Shown here: one piece after another, positions 13,521 through 27,007 of the stretch | Numbering within the stretch: the stretch's first letter is position 1 | How the letters are laid out: each line of letters opens with the position of its first letter | Assembly (NCBI GenBank): GCA_024362935.1 | Contig: JANCRA010000014.1 | Location: 11,897,258-11,961,257 of the forward strand | From: Setophaga petechia | Taxonomy: Eukaryota; Chordata; Aves; Passeriformes; Parulidae | Reading direction: 5' to 3' | Length of the DNA: 64,000 nt | Translations under genes and position numbers: made by a program | The notes under the pieces: generated by a model | Told to the model about the DNA's origin: nothing | What the model saw: the letters and a program-made list of their open reading frames with translations, nothing else | Database searches by the model: none

Positions 13521-15379
13521 CCCCCAACCCTGTAGCTACCTTTGAGTTGAAATATCATTCCTCTGGACCAGGCTGCCCTCCTGACATTCCTTTTATGTAA
13601 AATTTTATAAAATTTAACACTTTGTACTTTACAAAGTCCATATTGGGAAGGAAGAAAAAAAATTGTTTTCCTGTGGAAACCAATTTTGTTTGGAATATTT
13701 ACTATCCCATGCTAATTTCCATCATATTAACAACTGAAAGTCTAGGGAAAGAAATTAGGAAATCTCAAGATAGTAATTTTCAATTAGCAAAAGCTGTTTC
13801 CACAAACTCATTTCTTAGCATTATATTAATTTTATACACTTAAATACTAAAAAGGCAAAATCTAAATATTGTATTTTGAGAAATAATTCTTTAACTAATT
13901 TTTTTTTTTGATACTCTGGGTTTTAAATTTCACAGCAAGACAAAATTATGACGTATAATGAGTATGAGGTGAGAATTTATTTCTCTATTACAGACAAATT
14001 GTGCTTCTCATTTGGAAAAGTTGATAAAGTAGTTCCAACCAGAACTAAATAACTAAATTTTCAAACTAGTTTAAATCTAAAAAAATTGTAATCTGTTTGT
14101 TGAAATCCAGTAACTTTTCACAGGCAGTAGAATTATGACAGGGTAATATTACATAATGTCATGCATTTCAATGTATGTCAAATGACATATTCAGCTATAA
14201 TATGACAATAGCAGTATTTTATCATATGCATTACTCCTACACAGATATATAAGAGAAAAGTAATGATCATGCAAACAGTGTAAGTATGTGTTACTGCTCT
14301 CTGAAAGAGATTACCAGGACTTGATTGATTATAAACCAAATATTTTTGAAAATTGTTTTAATGGGAATTTTTTTAAATGCTTTTTATTTGGAATGTAATT
14401 CTTAATGAGAAATCAATGCATTTTAATAAATGGAGTGCTCAATTTAACACAGAAATTCCAGGATTAGAAGTGGCTATTCTAGGAACTAGGATGGGAATTT
14501 CATTTTTGTATTAGATTAAGAAAAGCACAGAAAGATCCACCATGTGAGGACAGTTACCACGGTCTCTCTTCAAATCCAGCTGCTGTATTTGTTCAAGGAG
14601 TTAAGGGAAATCTCCCTTTGATAGCAACTGGACATGCAGAAACCAGGGGCCTGCTCTTGCTGTCTGAAAGTGCCTGAAGGAGAGCCCAGGGAGGAGTTGA
14701 AAATGCTGAACAGCTCTCCTAGACAGCAAAGTGGCCCGATCCAAAACTTTACTTATTCTCAGGAAAATATTCTATTGTATGAGGCTGATTCTAGTTTATT
14801 CTTGCCTATGTTTTTATTAAGTTTATTTACTCTGTATAAGACAATATACAAAGGCCCGTAATGAGAAATGCATTTTTTCCTCCTGGCTACTAATTCACAA
14901 GCTGACCAAGCTTCAACTCCCCTAGTAATTTCCTAGATAACTGCACATGTTGATGGTTGTTTGATGCTGTTCTGTCAGGGGTATCCCATGCTGGTGACCC
15001 CTGTCCTGTGAGCTGTTTATGAGCTCTGTATGGTACTGTGAATTTGGATAGTGTAAAACCTAAAATAATTTCTCATTTTCCTCTGACCTAAAATGCCTTT
15101 TACCTACAAAAGAAAATATCAGATCTTTATGAAATCTACGAGGAGAAAAACAAGAAGTAGGAAAAGTCTCTGGTGTTTGTTTTTCTCATGCTGCTTTGCT
15201 TGTGTCAGGTTTCAGGCCTTGAATGCCTTTTGGTTTGTCCACGTACTTTTTGTTTGTTAAACTTCATGTGCTTATCTAACTTCCTAATCTCCTGTGGGGA
15301 TTTGATAACCTCAGTGGTTTTTTCATGCTGCTTCTAGTGCCATGATTAATGGGATAGACCACTAAACTGGCCACCTCCA

Positions 15380-15460
15380 AAATTATGGAATGCGTTAATC
15401 AGATGGGCAGATGACCTCAGGGAGTGCAATGACCCCAGGATCAAAGGTCAGATTTTAACA
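15380..15460. promoter_or_regulatory. Nuclear-receptor half-site cluster with a DR1 element
   Basis: Within 40 bases there is TGACCT (15412-15417), TGACCC (15430-15435) and GGATCA-A-AGGTCA (15438-15450). The last is a direct repeat of two receptor half-sites spaced by one base (DR1), the type bound by RXR heterodimers, HNF4 or COUP-TF. A gttaat core (about 15394) lies just upstream. The motifs are seen directly; any function as an enhancer is inferred. Confidence 0.4.
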
Positions 15461-18400
15461 ATATGACAAATACAAGGATGTTGTCATTTCAAACTAAAAA
15501 AGGGTAAATAGATAAAGGGTAACTTGAGAGTGACATACTTATTTCTTGCAGGTTTTATGTGTACAAATGGACTTTTGCCATTAAATAGCAAGTAATGTAT
15601 GGCTTGCTATATGAGGTCAAAGTTCCAGGGGAAAGATTGTTGGAAAGGTACATGACACAAAGAGCACAAGGTCTGGTTTCAGTTTTAGCATTTGATGTAA
15701 AACAACCTGTTATTTCTGTGCCTTCATTTTCCTCTCTACAGATATTACAGAATAGGATCCCTGGTGAAGCTGTTCTAAAACCAGGCACTCATGGTGGTGC
15801 AGGAGGGCAATGCAGTGCTGCTGTCAGTGCTGCTGATGAGGAGCTCTTTCAGATATTATCTATTTAACTGGAAACATTACACCATATGGTGGTTTAGTAT
15901 GGAATTTTATTTTTCTCAATTGTTAAAGTGATCTCTATGGAGTTGTATTACAGAAGGAAAAAGTCTACAGCCTGCTACCACTGAGAAAGAGGACTTAATC
16001 CAAATCTGTGCTTCCATCACACTGAGTGGCCAGATAACACAACAAACTTTGAAATAATCTGAGAGAGATCTAGGTTACACTGGCTGGGAACCTGTCAGGG
16101 GACTGTTTGATTTTTCCCAACCATGGTATGAAATCTGCTCAGTACTTCCTAACCCAACCTTCAGCTAGGGCTTGAAATGTACAGAAATGCTTTGTCAAGG
16201 AGAATTATCTGTTCTCCTTTATGGCAGCTTTATCGTCTCAGCTTTGCAAACCTGTTCAATGTAGGGCAGGAGTTTGAAGCTTAAGTGATTTGAGCCAATG
16301 AAACATCAAGCAGACAGTGCACTATCTTTTTTATTTTTATGTGGTTTTTATTCAGCAGAATTTGTAGTGGACAATATAGTCTAGAGTATCTTGGCCCAGC
16401 TATTTAACAGTTTTTCTTATCTGCAGCCCTGATTATTTCACAAATGGCACAAAAAGCAGTATGAAACCCCATGATCTCTAAACAAACCAAGTATTGGAAG
16501 TGATTTATTAACTTTCATGATGGTACTGCTGTCCTAGCTGTGCTGGTTCAAGGACATCACTAAGTCAAGTTTTGTGCTGGATCATAGTACCCTTTGTTAT
16601 TATTATCATATCAGCTTAGATTTATTCTCAGCTTCCATGTTTTTTCCAAGTTTGTTGTGTCTGTTTCAAACTTAGGAATTAGTCAAAAGCATCCCTGCTG
16701 ATTCCTCACCTCCTATGTTGTTGACTGGTTCAATAAAAAAATTTCTTCTCCCCAAAAGCCCAGATTTGCCTTAGGAAATTCTGTCTTGAATGCCCAGATG
16801 CTCTGCTGCATGTTGGTTGTATTGACAGTAAAGAAGACAAAGCACTGAGGAATAACTCATAAAGCATCAATTCACCTTTATTACTTAGAGACAGCTCAAA
16901 CTCGGTTGTGGCAGTGTGAGTGAGTTAAGAATGTAGCCCAGCACAGGCACTAAAAGGGCTAAGTCAGACTGGAAAGGTAACTTTTTGAAATTTTCAATTA
17001 ATACTCAGCTTTAAGGGCAACCTTCCTACTAGAGAAATATTTCCTTAATAGGTCTCCAGATTATTTTTTATTTGTAGCTAATAATGGAAACTAATTCCAC
17101 TGAATATGGTCAGTTCAGACTTGGAATGAAATATTCTTTTCTGAGGGCATATGTATTTATGTTCTATGTTCACAAAAAATGGTTTATAACAATAATAAAA
17201 AAGAAAAGAAACCATTTTGCATGAAAACATGTTTTAACTGTATTTGTAACACTCAGTAAATAAATTACAGGTTTTATATCATTCAGAAAGAGCTGCGAGT
17301 GATTTATTCAGTTATTAACTTCACACGCTTGGAAGAATGAATTAAATACCAGTCCTTGTTGAAGGCTTTTGGATTATTCTGCCAGAATATACCACTTAAA
17401 AGTTTTGGCAGCTCTGTGTGTGTTGTGTGATGAGCAGGAAGGTTTTGTTGGAAGCTGAAGCAGATGAGTCTGTATCTTGACAGTTTACAGCATCTTATAA
17501 ATTCCATAAAATGAAAATGAATTATGTATTATTGGGTTTACATAAGGTCACCAGATGAACTCTGACCCTTCTCTTTTCTCATTTGGCTCAATTATTAGAT
17601 GAAATGACAGATCTGATCTCTTTTCAAATTGTATTAGAAGGGGCCTCTTTATTTTGCCCTCTAGCAGCAATTCTCTGACAGAACTAGGCAAGTGCATTAA
17701 TTATGATTGATTTAGTGGGTCTATAAGGTGATTATTTCTCAAATTCTACTTCTGTGAGAAAACCTTTTGACCTCTCTCAGGCCACACAGCAAATGAAATC
17801 CATAAGAAGATTTAAGAGGGGACTGACCAGCACTGCAGTTTCTTTCTGCTGTTTGAACTCAAAACACTTTGGGACACCCAAGCAAATCCAAAGGATTGAA
17901 TTACCAGGACATAGTGTGGTTAAAATGTTAAACAATTTGATATCTCTGTTTAAAGTAAATGGCATGAAATTGATCACAAGGGGGAAAAGTCCCCTTTTTG
18001 GAGGTAAGGGGGGGGAATGACAAAAAGGATTTTTTGCTTTGTAAATTAGATATAAGAAAATTACCAAGATGCCTAATATAGAGACTGATGGATTGTGTTA
18101 CATTGCAGTGAGAATAGAATTTCAGCCATGTTCTTATAATCAAATGGCAAAATAATTCCATAAATCTGTGTAAGAGTCTATTTTTTCTTGGTATGATGTG
18201 TGTATATAGATATGTTTATGTACACATACATAAGCATAGGGAAGAATACAGTTTGAAACCAAATCTGAGCTCAGAAAGAAAAACTACACACTATAAATTT
18301 GTTCCTAAGTCATGTTTAGTTGATGTTTTGTTTATAGGCTAATAGAAAAGCCAATCCTGTTTCCAGATAAACCTCTCTGGTTTTGGCAAGCATTCTCTGG

Positions 18401-19600
18401 GAGGCCTGCAGTCATACTCCATACAAGTGCAGTAATCCTGGCTATGAGCTTGGTGTAACGATGCCTTTTATAGCTCTGTTGTTATTAGCAGTCAGAGGAT
18501 GTGTGCATCAGGAGAAGTTTCTTGGGGGCAGAGCTGGCTGATCCTCACTACCAGCTCAGAGCAATATTTCCTCTGCCTCGTCCATTTTACCTGATTAAAT
18601 TTTTGCTGAGTTTCAACTGCTGATAACTGGTCTCCAGAAACAGACATGTAGAGGAATAGAAACAATGTTAAATAAACTTCTTGTTAGCCCAGATTTCTCA
18701 TTCTGTTATTGGAAGAGTGAATGTCTTGTAAGTGTGAGATAAATGCCTTTTTAAAAATGTTTTTTGGAAACCAGATATTTGTAAGGAGGTAATCATGACT
18801 AATAATCCAATTAAGGTTCAGTAGCTGAATTAAATCTGTATTTTTAAGCATATCTTTTATAATTTATTAATTGAGACTAATTTAAATTTGTTAGGGAATT
18901 TTTTCATATACTTTGTGGAGATGGATGCTATTGTTCAAGTGATCTCTCAGGAACTCCTGAAAAACATTCTGGAAATCCACCTAATCAAGATGAGGTTTTG
19001 ACAGTAGACTTTAACTTTTGAACGTAAAACTAAACAAGCGAAAAAATAATCAAAATAGAATGAAAATTGCAGACAGATTTCAGTACTCCATAGCTAAAGC
19101 AACTTTACCTACAGCTTACCATACTACAGTAAGATCACTTCATTCTAATTAGTTACATGAAGCAGAGGATGAACAGAAAATGTCTGATGCTTTTTTTTTT
19201 TGTGTGTGAAATAATTTAGAAATTGCTCTAGGTTGCAGAAGAATGTTCATATCTCTACTCTGCTTGAGATAGGGTGATCAGGGATGAGAATCTCTGCTTT
19301 GAATCAGGCAGGAAAATAACATGACCTGGCTCTTGTGATGCAGGAAGCATCCCTGCTGTTTGGTACATGCATTTGTGCACATACAATAAAAATGAGAACC
19401 AGGAAACAATTGTTTTTCTATGGAGCTGTTCAAAGCAGCGTGTGTGAAACTTGGACACCAGTCACAAACAGCCTTGGCTGTCCTCTGGGCAGATCTGATA
19501 GTGACACTATTTCAGGAAAACAAAAATCTTGGGCAGTTTTCAGCTACCCTGGACCATGTTACCCCACATTGTGGCCTTGCTTCTCCAGTAGCTCTTTTCC
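15461..19600. other. Unannotated AT-rich stretch
   Basis: No gene is visible. Frames at 15595-15867 and 17754-18067 occur on both strands at once and have no domain features. A G7 run lies near 18009 and a T11 run at 19191-19201. A short alternating tract of tgtgtatata type lies near 18197. Confidence 0.5.
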
Positions 19601-20184
19601 CATAAAACTGTTGCTGCTGATCAGCACTTATTTTTCAAGTCCCTTTATCAGTAGGAAACGACACATGGTGCCTCCCCAGATATTGTGGATATTTCACTTT
19701 ACTAGCATAAATGAGAGCACTGTCAACAACTTCATTAGCATCCTTTGCAGTGGGCACAGAATATTTGAACAGTAAAGTGCCTGTTGAACATTTATTGCTC
19801 AGTTTTCTGGGGAATTCCTTACTGTCTGAATTAATCTCTTCAGCCATTCAAATGCCGGTGCCGGAGCATGTGCAGAAGCAAGAAAAGCACAGCAGTTGTC
19901 TTCGTGTTATGTATCAGCTGTTCTTCCAGATCTCTGCAGGAGATCTTAGCACAAATCCTGTCACATTGAATGCTTTGGCTGCTTTATCTCTGTGCTCTGC
20001 CAGTAACCCTGGTAAAGGCGTAGCACCTGCATTAGTCAATGCTGTGCCTCTGCTCCTTTTCAACGATACCACTTGTATTGAACTTGTTATGGTTATTACT
20101 GCACTGCTCTCTGAGATTTGCTGGCATAGGCACTCCTGCTCTGATGTAGGATTTCTGAGGTTAAGATTTTTTTCCTTGTATTAA
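19335..20184. other. Stretch with few stop codons on both strands; no recognised gene
   Basis: On the plus strand there are overlapping frames of 146 codons (19335-19775) and 157 codons (19711-20184). On the minus strand there is a 70-codon frame starting with ATG (19635-19847), and another frame open across roughly 19920-20150. CpG is a little more frequent than around it (near 19855-19863, 19903, 20019, 20064). I recognise no family. Chance in a locally GC-richer patch is likely; a heavily decayed processed pseudogene is the alternative. Confidence 0.25.
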
Positions 20185-21938
20185 AAATTGGACAAAAATC
20201 CTAATGTCCATTTGTTGACGCTGGAAAAGTAAAGAATGTCCAGTGAAAACCAGCTAACTGAAGTCCTGCTAATGAAATAAATTACCTTAATGTGGACTGT
20301 TATTCAAAGGGCTTCCTTAGAGCTGCCCTGTGTGTCCTAGCATTGTGTGGGAAGCTATAGCAGCATCTTAGACCTTAATAAAGAGGTTCATTCTCATAAC
20401 TGATAATTCAGACCTTCAGTGTAGCCATTAGAATCTTTCAAAAGACCCCTTTTTACTGTGGTAGAATATAAACTCTTCCCCAGCTCTGTTGCCCTTCTCT
20501 GGACGCGCCCATGGAGACACAAAACAAAGGAGATAGAAAGATGGGGAAGTTTGTTCCTACTTTGTAGGCAATCCATGTATACTCATTGTGAAATTCAGTG
20601 ATGTTTCCAAACATGATATATTATTGTTTTCTGTAGGATTCTTAGGGGTTATTTATGCTGGGCTTGCCACATTTGTGACTTAGTATTTTTTTCTATTATA
20701 GTTGGAAAGCTTTAGAAAGCACACAGACTTTACCAGTGTTTTCCCCAAGGAAGTGATGGCAGACTTTTTCCAGACATGTTTATATAAATAATGTATTATG
20801 TTTGATTCCTCTCCTGGCAGGTGTTGCTGCTATGTTTTTTGTGTATTATAGATACTGTATGGTATGATATTCTAAATATATCTAGCTAGTAATAATAGAC
20901 TTTGGATCTCAGGAGACCAGTAGCAGCTCCATATGCCCTGTCCTATGTGTAACCAGCCATTTGTGTGGTGCTGCTCTGTCTTAGGGTAAAGTCCTGCAGG
21001 GGTGTTTAACCTTTGAGATGCCCCATCCTGCCTGGCAGAACTGTACATATGCAGTCTAGTAGCACAAGTTACCTTTTTCTGTAACTTTGTGCTTGTCCTT
21101 CTGTACTTCAATAGGCACTGGTGTTTGATGGATGCATAGAAGGGTACTAATGTGTGCTCATTAAGTTGTCCAGGTAGAAATTCTCAGGAATCACTTATAT
21201 GGATTCTGCATAGCTCAGTATTCATTTTGATCTTACCATTCTGATAAATCAACTTAGATTTCTTTACAAGAAATAGATATTAATAATTCCAGTGTCTGAT
21301 TATGTCAGACTAGGCCCCTAAAAGCCTTGGGTTTATAGTTTATTACTCCCTTGCAAGTAGTGATGTTAGTTATGATAATGAATATTGTTTCTCTGTGAGC
21401 AGCTTGATCTCAGACCTGATCTGAGACCATTGTTCTCAATATATCTAAGAGCTGCAGCAAATTGCAAATGATGTTCAAAGGTTACATTTTAATCTCTGAG
21501 TTCTTTGTGCCTTGTTTAGAGATAACTTTCTAAGAAGGCTCTCCTCACTTGGCTTGAATCTGAAAAGAAAATGTATTACATTTTAATGCTGACACAAACA
21601 AATGAGTTGGTTTTAGATTCTGTCATCCACAAACTGCTATGTTTATAATACCACGAGTATATTAATGGACAGATTTAATGATATATATATTATTTCTGTC
21701 AGGATCCTCTAAATTACTTTTGCTACCACAAGACACAAAATGATGATGTATTTCAGTGAACAAAGGAAGGTAGGTTACATTTCTAGTGCCCATAAATTCT
21801 TTGTTTTAAAAACATCAAGGCCCTTGATAGAGTACAGTGCTTTTCAAGAGATTTGCCAGTAAAAATTAACCAGTGGGGTGGAGGAAGGTTTCCTGATGTA
21901 CCTTCCTGTATCACATTGCTCCAGCCCATTTTCTCATC

Positions 21939-21953
21939 CTAGAGGTGGCACTG
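21939..21953 (+). promoter_or_regulatory. Possible CTCF-like core
   Basis: The sequence ctagaggtggcactg matches the ten core positions of the vertebrate CTCF motif (AG-R-K-GGC-R-S-Y), but three of the upstream positions do not fit. This is a single motif match and weak by itself. Confidence 0.2.
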
Positions 21954-23313
21954 ACTGACTCCTCCTTCATTGCAGTTTCTCAGTTTTGGTGGATGCTGGC
22001 ACAGCTAATGTGCTACAATGAAAATCATACTGAGCTGTGGAATATAAGTCGGTTTGGGGCCAGAATTATCTTATCATAATCTTGGAAGGTTTTTCATGCC
22101 ACATTATTTATTTTATTTCTCTTTAATGTACTTCTCATCTTTTAAGGACGTTTGTTTGCAGTTCAGTCTATTCCTATATTCAGCTCTGATAGCTGGCAAC
22201 TATCCTCCTGCTACTGCCCAAAACTGTTCTGGGGTTTGTTTCTCTTGTATGGGGTTTGAGGAGTGGGGGATTGAGGGTATCTCAGAAATATACTTACTTC
22301 CTTCTTCTTTTGTTCTTGTCAGGAACAAGATTGAAGTCTTCTCTCTATAGTAGAACTCTCTTCTTTGTGAACCAATGTGAAGTAGGATGGAAGTAATACA
22401 GGCAGTTTATTTAGATGAAGATAAACCCAAATCTTTCCTCTTTCTATTTTGAGCTTACATCAAGTAGAGTAATTTTACTCTCTAGCTTATCAGTACTTTT
22501 TAATTATTCTCAACAGCATTTTCTAATCTAGCCTGAGAGCCTGTTGGAGAAGAGAAGGATATCAGATGACTTGTGTTAATTTGGTATTTACTTGGTACTT
22601 GTTTTGGTTGAAATTTAATTTTTGGTGTAATTAATTACTTTTGATTGTGGCATGAATAAGTATCAATACATTCTCAATTTACTGCAAAGACAAATAGAAT
22701 TTAGTTTAGCATTCTGCTTGTGAGATGTTAATCTGAGTAAATAAAGTTCCTAATAGTAAATAACAGTTAGTTGAGGATTAGAAGCAGTGTGCAACATACT
22801 GTAAAAATTTAAATAATCAGAGAATGGGTAAAAGCAGCAAAAAAAATTACAGTTAGAGGGAAGAGCTGTGTGTACTAAATTACTTCCTGCAAGCTGTTTG
22901 CATTTGTTTGCTATAATAGAGCCCAGTATTTCATTCTTTAGAAAATGGCTTAGGTATGAGAAATATTGCTTGGATTTAAGGTGTACAATGAAGTGACAAT
23001 TACAGTTGACTAGATGATTAAAATGAAAAAAAAAAAAGAGAAATCCTTGCATATAAACAAATAAGAATGCAACTCTTAAGTGAAATTCCCCCATTGTTGG
23101 CTGATTCTACAGAATTATTTGCCTCACAGGCTCAGTAGTTTCACATGGTTCTTCTTTACTCTGTCCTGCAACATTTTCTCTGTTTAGAAGTGGTGGGGAT
23201 CTTAATAAAAGAGCAGAAACACCACAGTAATATAATGCAAAAGGGGACTTGGTAAAAAGAATCCGGGCAGGGTTTATATTCAGTAAAGAAATACAAATCC
23301 AGAGAAAGATTCT

Positions 23314-23355
23314 GAGAAGGGGGAGGAGGGGAGTAGGAAAAGGGAAAAAAAAAAG
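23314..23355 (+). repeat. Near-pure purine tract
   Basis: There are forty-two bases of G and A with one T (23334), ending in an A-run. The G-runs are 5, 2, 4 and 2 long, so it might form a weak two-tier quadruplex or a triplex. No function is implied. Confidence 0.6.
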
Positions 23356-24489
23356 CCACGCCACAGATGCTCAAGTGTTCATTACCCAAATCTTTGCAGG
23401 AAGCAATTGAATAGAATTACCTACAAAGAGAATGTGGCATTTTAACATTATACAATCATGTTCCTCATGGCAGGTGACATCTATCTCCTTGATGGAGACT
23501 GTATCTCAAAAATACATTCACCGAGCTGTCTATAAATTCAAATAAACCCTGCAATTTAATTTTCAACATATCCATATGTTTGAGAATCAAGCTTTCAGCA
23601 GTTGAGTACAGTTTGTGTTGATACTACTGTACCCAGTGAATAGGGAGGAAACAATGCAGTTCCACTGCAGCTATAGCCAGGTTTAGCAGGGGTCTACAGG
23701 GAGAAAGGATTCGTCCCAGTGTTCTGGGTCTAATTCAAGATCCAGTCAATAGAATTTCCAAGAAGTTCATCCTTTCTTGTTTGGTCAAACGCAACCTTTT
23801 TCATGGTTTAGAGGAACTATGTCATTACTTAGTTAGAAACACAAAGAACCAAATGTGTCATTGTGCACCATGGAAATGCAGCCAAGAATCTTTTAAGATA
23901 AAATAAAACCCTTAATTCTTTAAGAAAAATAATACAGTAGAATGCGCATTCATTGAACTTCTTAAGTATAGATTTTTAGAATATCTGATGAATTATATTG
24001 TTTGCAAGAAAGAGAACACCTGAGGCAGCTGCTGTAACAAAAGGAAAAATGTAGTTATTTCTTGGTTTTCAGAAAGGCATTTCCCAAGTAAGTCTCATTT
24101 TTTGTGTGTGTCCTATTTTATTTTTGCTAATGAAAAACGTTGTCTTGCGAGCGGAAGAAACAGCTTGAAATAATGAGCAAACAAGTAAGGACTTGAACTG
24201 AAATGTGGAGTGTGATAGATACAGTAGGTTGAGAAATGTACTCTTACAGTGGTGGGTCTTTTCATACAGTCAGTAGGATCCATGGGTGTGTTGGGATCAG
24301 TCAGAAAATTCCAAATAGCCAAAGCCATTTGAAGATGCTTCTGGCAGTGATCACCAGCAGATCTCCAGAAGGCTGACTGGGGTTTCAGTGCTCAGTGGTT
24401 TCATTCCAGGTTTTTGGCACAGCCTCTGCCTCTGTAATGGTTACATGAAATTTTGGATAAAAGCATAGCAAAACTAAAGCTCCTAACTT

Positions 24490-24775
24490 GGCCAGCTCTT
24501 AGGCCTAGGGTGGCCTGACAGAGCAAACCTCAAAGGGGAAGGCAAAACTCCTGCACTGCTCACCCTGCCATGGCCTCAGTGCTGGGAGGATGTGTGAGCT
24601 CGGCCCTGTCCCCCCTCCTGCCCAGGACAGGGCACCTCTGCCAGAGCTTGGACTGTGTCCTGTGAGCAGGAAAGCTGCAGGAGCATCCTCCAGGATGGGG
24701 CCTGGCCTCACCAGGTCTCAAACTCCTCTCTCAGTCTGGAGATGACAGATTCTGGGAAACTCGGCAGTCCGGGGC
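24490..24775. other. GC-richer patch without CpG island
   Basis: G+C rises clearly over the flanks, but CpG stays rare (for example near 24600, 24763 and 24769), so this is not a promoter-type island. Short frames occur on both strands. It ends in a T-rich run near 24808-24820. It has the look of a C+G-rich single-copy island or an old unrecognised repeat. Confidence 0.4.
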
Positions 24776-24824
24776 CTTACCTGACACAAACGGTTGCAAA
24801 AGTTTTGGGTTTTTTTTTTTACGT

Positions 24825-26040
24825 ATTTGGCTTTTATAGGGCTGACAAAGTATCAGCTCATGTTTTATCACTGGCCTGTTAGGTTGCTGTCTTCATTTGC
24901 ATTCTTCAGCCTTTTCAATGCCAGTTAGGATGTGTCAGACTTCAGAACAATGAACATTTGGATAAGATGGAGTGAATCTGGCTACTAAAACGAGTAAAAG
25001 TCAGGACTGGGGCTCTCCAGGATCAACTCTTTTCATCAAGGAGAACACAATGATCTCCCATTAGACCATTAGTGATTTGGGATGTGAGAGACAAGAAGAC
25101 AATAATTTTTCAAGTCTTAGATCATATAATACTATTTCTGTACTTCAGAAACGAACTTTCTGAGCTGCTCCGAGTTGCCAAAAGTTTGTTACTTGTAGCT
25201 ATAATGATTACAAGAGTCAATAAATTTTCCCTGCCAGGCATAGATCTAATAACTTAAATTTTTGTGTAGAGGAAAATTTGGTGCTGAATATTTTGGCATT
25301 TTAAGAAATTAAACATATATAGCTAGCTAATAAATCATGAAAATATGTATTTACATGACCTGATGTTAAGACACAAGCTTTTATGTCATCTTCATCCTCT
25401 CATTGTGAGGCCTGCAGATTTGAACCCTGGCCACTGATATTTTTTAAGATAATAGAACTATGTTGACTTATGCTGCCAAGCATATGGTCCTTGAATTAGT
25501 GGAAGTTTCTGCATAATGTTTCAGAAAACATTTCACTGATGTTAGATAGCAGCATTTTGTTGTGGAACGATTATATGGGATCCTTCAAATTATTCACATC
25601 TAACACAGAGCCTTCTTTAAAAAAATAAATAAAAAGAGGTGCTAAGTTATTTTAGAAGACATTAATTAACTGCAGTCCTTGAAAACATTCCTGTAGTTGA
25701 AGCTACATTCTAATCAGCCACAATTTGCTAATAGTTCAATTTATGACATGCAGGATCATCCATACCTATAGGAATTTTCCGAAGTCTTCTGTTGTTCTTG
25801 CTTGTTCTTTTTCTTTTTTAAAAAATATTTTAACTAAAAAACATGGGAGCAAACATTTTAAAAAATGCAGTGGTGGAGCTTTGAAAATTTATTGCACAGC
25901 TGGGGGCACTTAAAGAACTTAATTAACAAGCTTCAGCCTTAACATTCTCTTTCTTTAAGGGGAAAAAATCAGTTAAGGTTTGTCCAATTAAATTTTAGAA
26001 GAGTTTGTTGATAAAAAAAAAAAAAAAGCTGTGATTGTGA
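24825..26040. other. Unannotated AT-rich stretch
   Basis: No gene is visible. It contains A-rich runs near 25618-25635 and a pure A15 run at 26013-26027. Confidence 0.5.
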
Positions 26041-26275
26041 GCTTACAGTTTAAAAAGAGAAGCTCCAGAATAATGAAAACTTGCAAGCTGATTAATTCAG
26101 TGGAAAGCTGCTCTGTGCATAGTTTCCACAAACTCATAAGCACTTGGGCATTTTTAGCCCAAATTTAATTATAGCCTTTGATAATCAGGCTTCGTTCAAA
26201 AGAAATCCCCTTCTTCCCATAATACTTGATGATGTAATGCTCTATTATAACTCAGAACTCTTCCCCCAGCACCAA
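26041..26275. promoter_or_regulatory. CNE-like segment A (candidate enhancer)
   Basis: This is a non-repetitive, stop-riddled segment with a high density of developmental-factor cores: ATTAAT (26091-26096), TAATTA (26166-26171) and CTTTGAT, a TCF/LEF-type site (26176-26182), followed by ATAATC. This texture is typical of deeply conserved vertebrate non-coding elements. Conservation itself has not been tested. Confidence 0.35.
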
Positions 26276-26301
26276 AAACAAGCCGTCTTCATGTCAATAG
26301 G

Positions 26302-26315
26302 AAAAAAAAAAAAAA
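26302..26315 (+). repeat. A14 homopolymer
   Basis: Pure A run between CNE-like segments. It is simple sequence. Confidence 0.8.
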
Positions 26316-26654
26316 GGTGACCTCTCCTCTCAGAGTTTTACATTTCATGTTCTGCAAACTGATATAGATCATCCAAGGCTACGTTGGTGTGGAGTTCTTT
26401 TTGTTGTGTTGTGGGCTTTTTGGTTTTGGGTTTTTTTAATTCACTACTGACTGAAAACAGCTAATAAAGGCTCAGTTCAAAGCTGTCTATTTCTTAGTGG
26501 GGGGGAAAGATGTTATTCTGACATCATTGCTCTGAATGAGCAGCCTGTGGTTCATACAGTATACGCTCCCCTGGAATGACAAATTTTCTGCCTTTTTCTT
26601 GGGGGGAATGTTCAGGCAAAAGGAAAAAATGCATAAGAGAAGCAAAGAAAATTC

Positions 26655-26975
26655 ATTTGTATAAGCTGGCCCCCCTACTGTGGAATTTTCAATTATATAT
26701 ATCTAATTATGGCTGTCAGTTGATGAATTGAGAAAAGACATTTTTTGTCCCCCCTCCTTTTTTTGTCTCTTCGTCATCTCTTCTGTTAGAATGATTATAG
26801 CACACTTACACAACTAATTGCCTTACTGCTTATTAGTGATACAATTATGCAGGCCAGACTCCTTGTGTGAACAACCATCTGCAGAGAAAAAAAAAGTGAC
26901 ACTATTCAAAACTATCCATAATTTAACCAATGTTATTCCAATGCACTGAGCTCAGACAATTGTTGGGCCTTCATA
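26655..26975. promoter_or_regulatory. CNE-like segment B (candidate enhancer)
   Basis: It carries TAATTA (26704-26709), a TGTCA TALE-type core (26714-26718), TAATTG near 26815, several ATTA cores in 26830-26850 and AACCAAT (26925-26931). It is non-coding and non-repetitive apart from short T and A runs near 26760 and 26888. Of all segments in the window this is among the most CNE-like in texture. Confidence 0.4.
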
Positions 26976-27007
26976 TTTCATACCCACCCTGGAAAAAGAG
27001 GGTTGTG

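Larger units (their letters stand above)
5250..15360. other. Unannotated AT-rich stretch with G/T-rich tracts
   Basis: I found no gene. G/T-rich or poly-T tracts lie at 6430-6489, 9210-9250 and 13441-13520. Short frames near 8480-8900 and 12220-12660 overlap others on either strand and look like chance. A GC-richer part lies near 12440-12800. Long AT-rich tracts run from 9900 to 11200 and from 13580 to 14470. Confidence 0.5.
20190..24480. other. Unannotated AT-rich stretch
   Basis: No gene is visible. It holds a short (AT)n run near 21680, an A12 run (23026-23037) and a purine-rich tract at 23314-23355. A 7-bp inverted repeat of tctcaga lies near 21408-21426. Confidence 0.5.

Noticed and set aside
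24490..24775. Minus-strand exon ending at a gtgagg-like donor in the GC-richer patch
   Set aside because: The acceptor is weak and no reading frame gives a recognisable protein.
25415..25435. tttgaaccctgg resembling a tRNA T-arm/B box
   Set aside because: No matching A box, acceptor stem or cloverleaf could be built around it.
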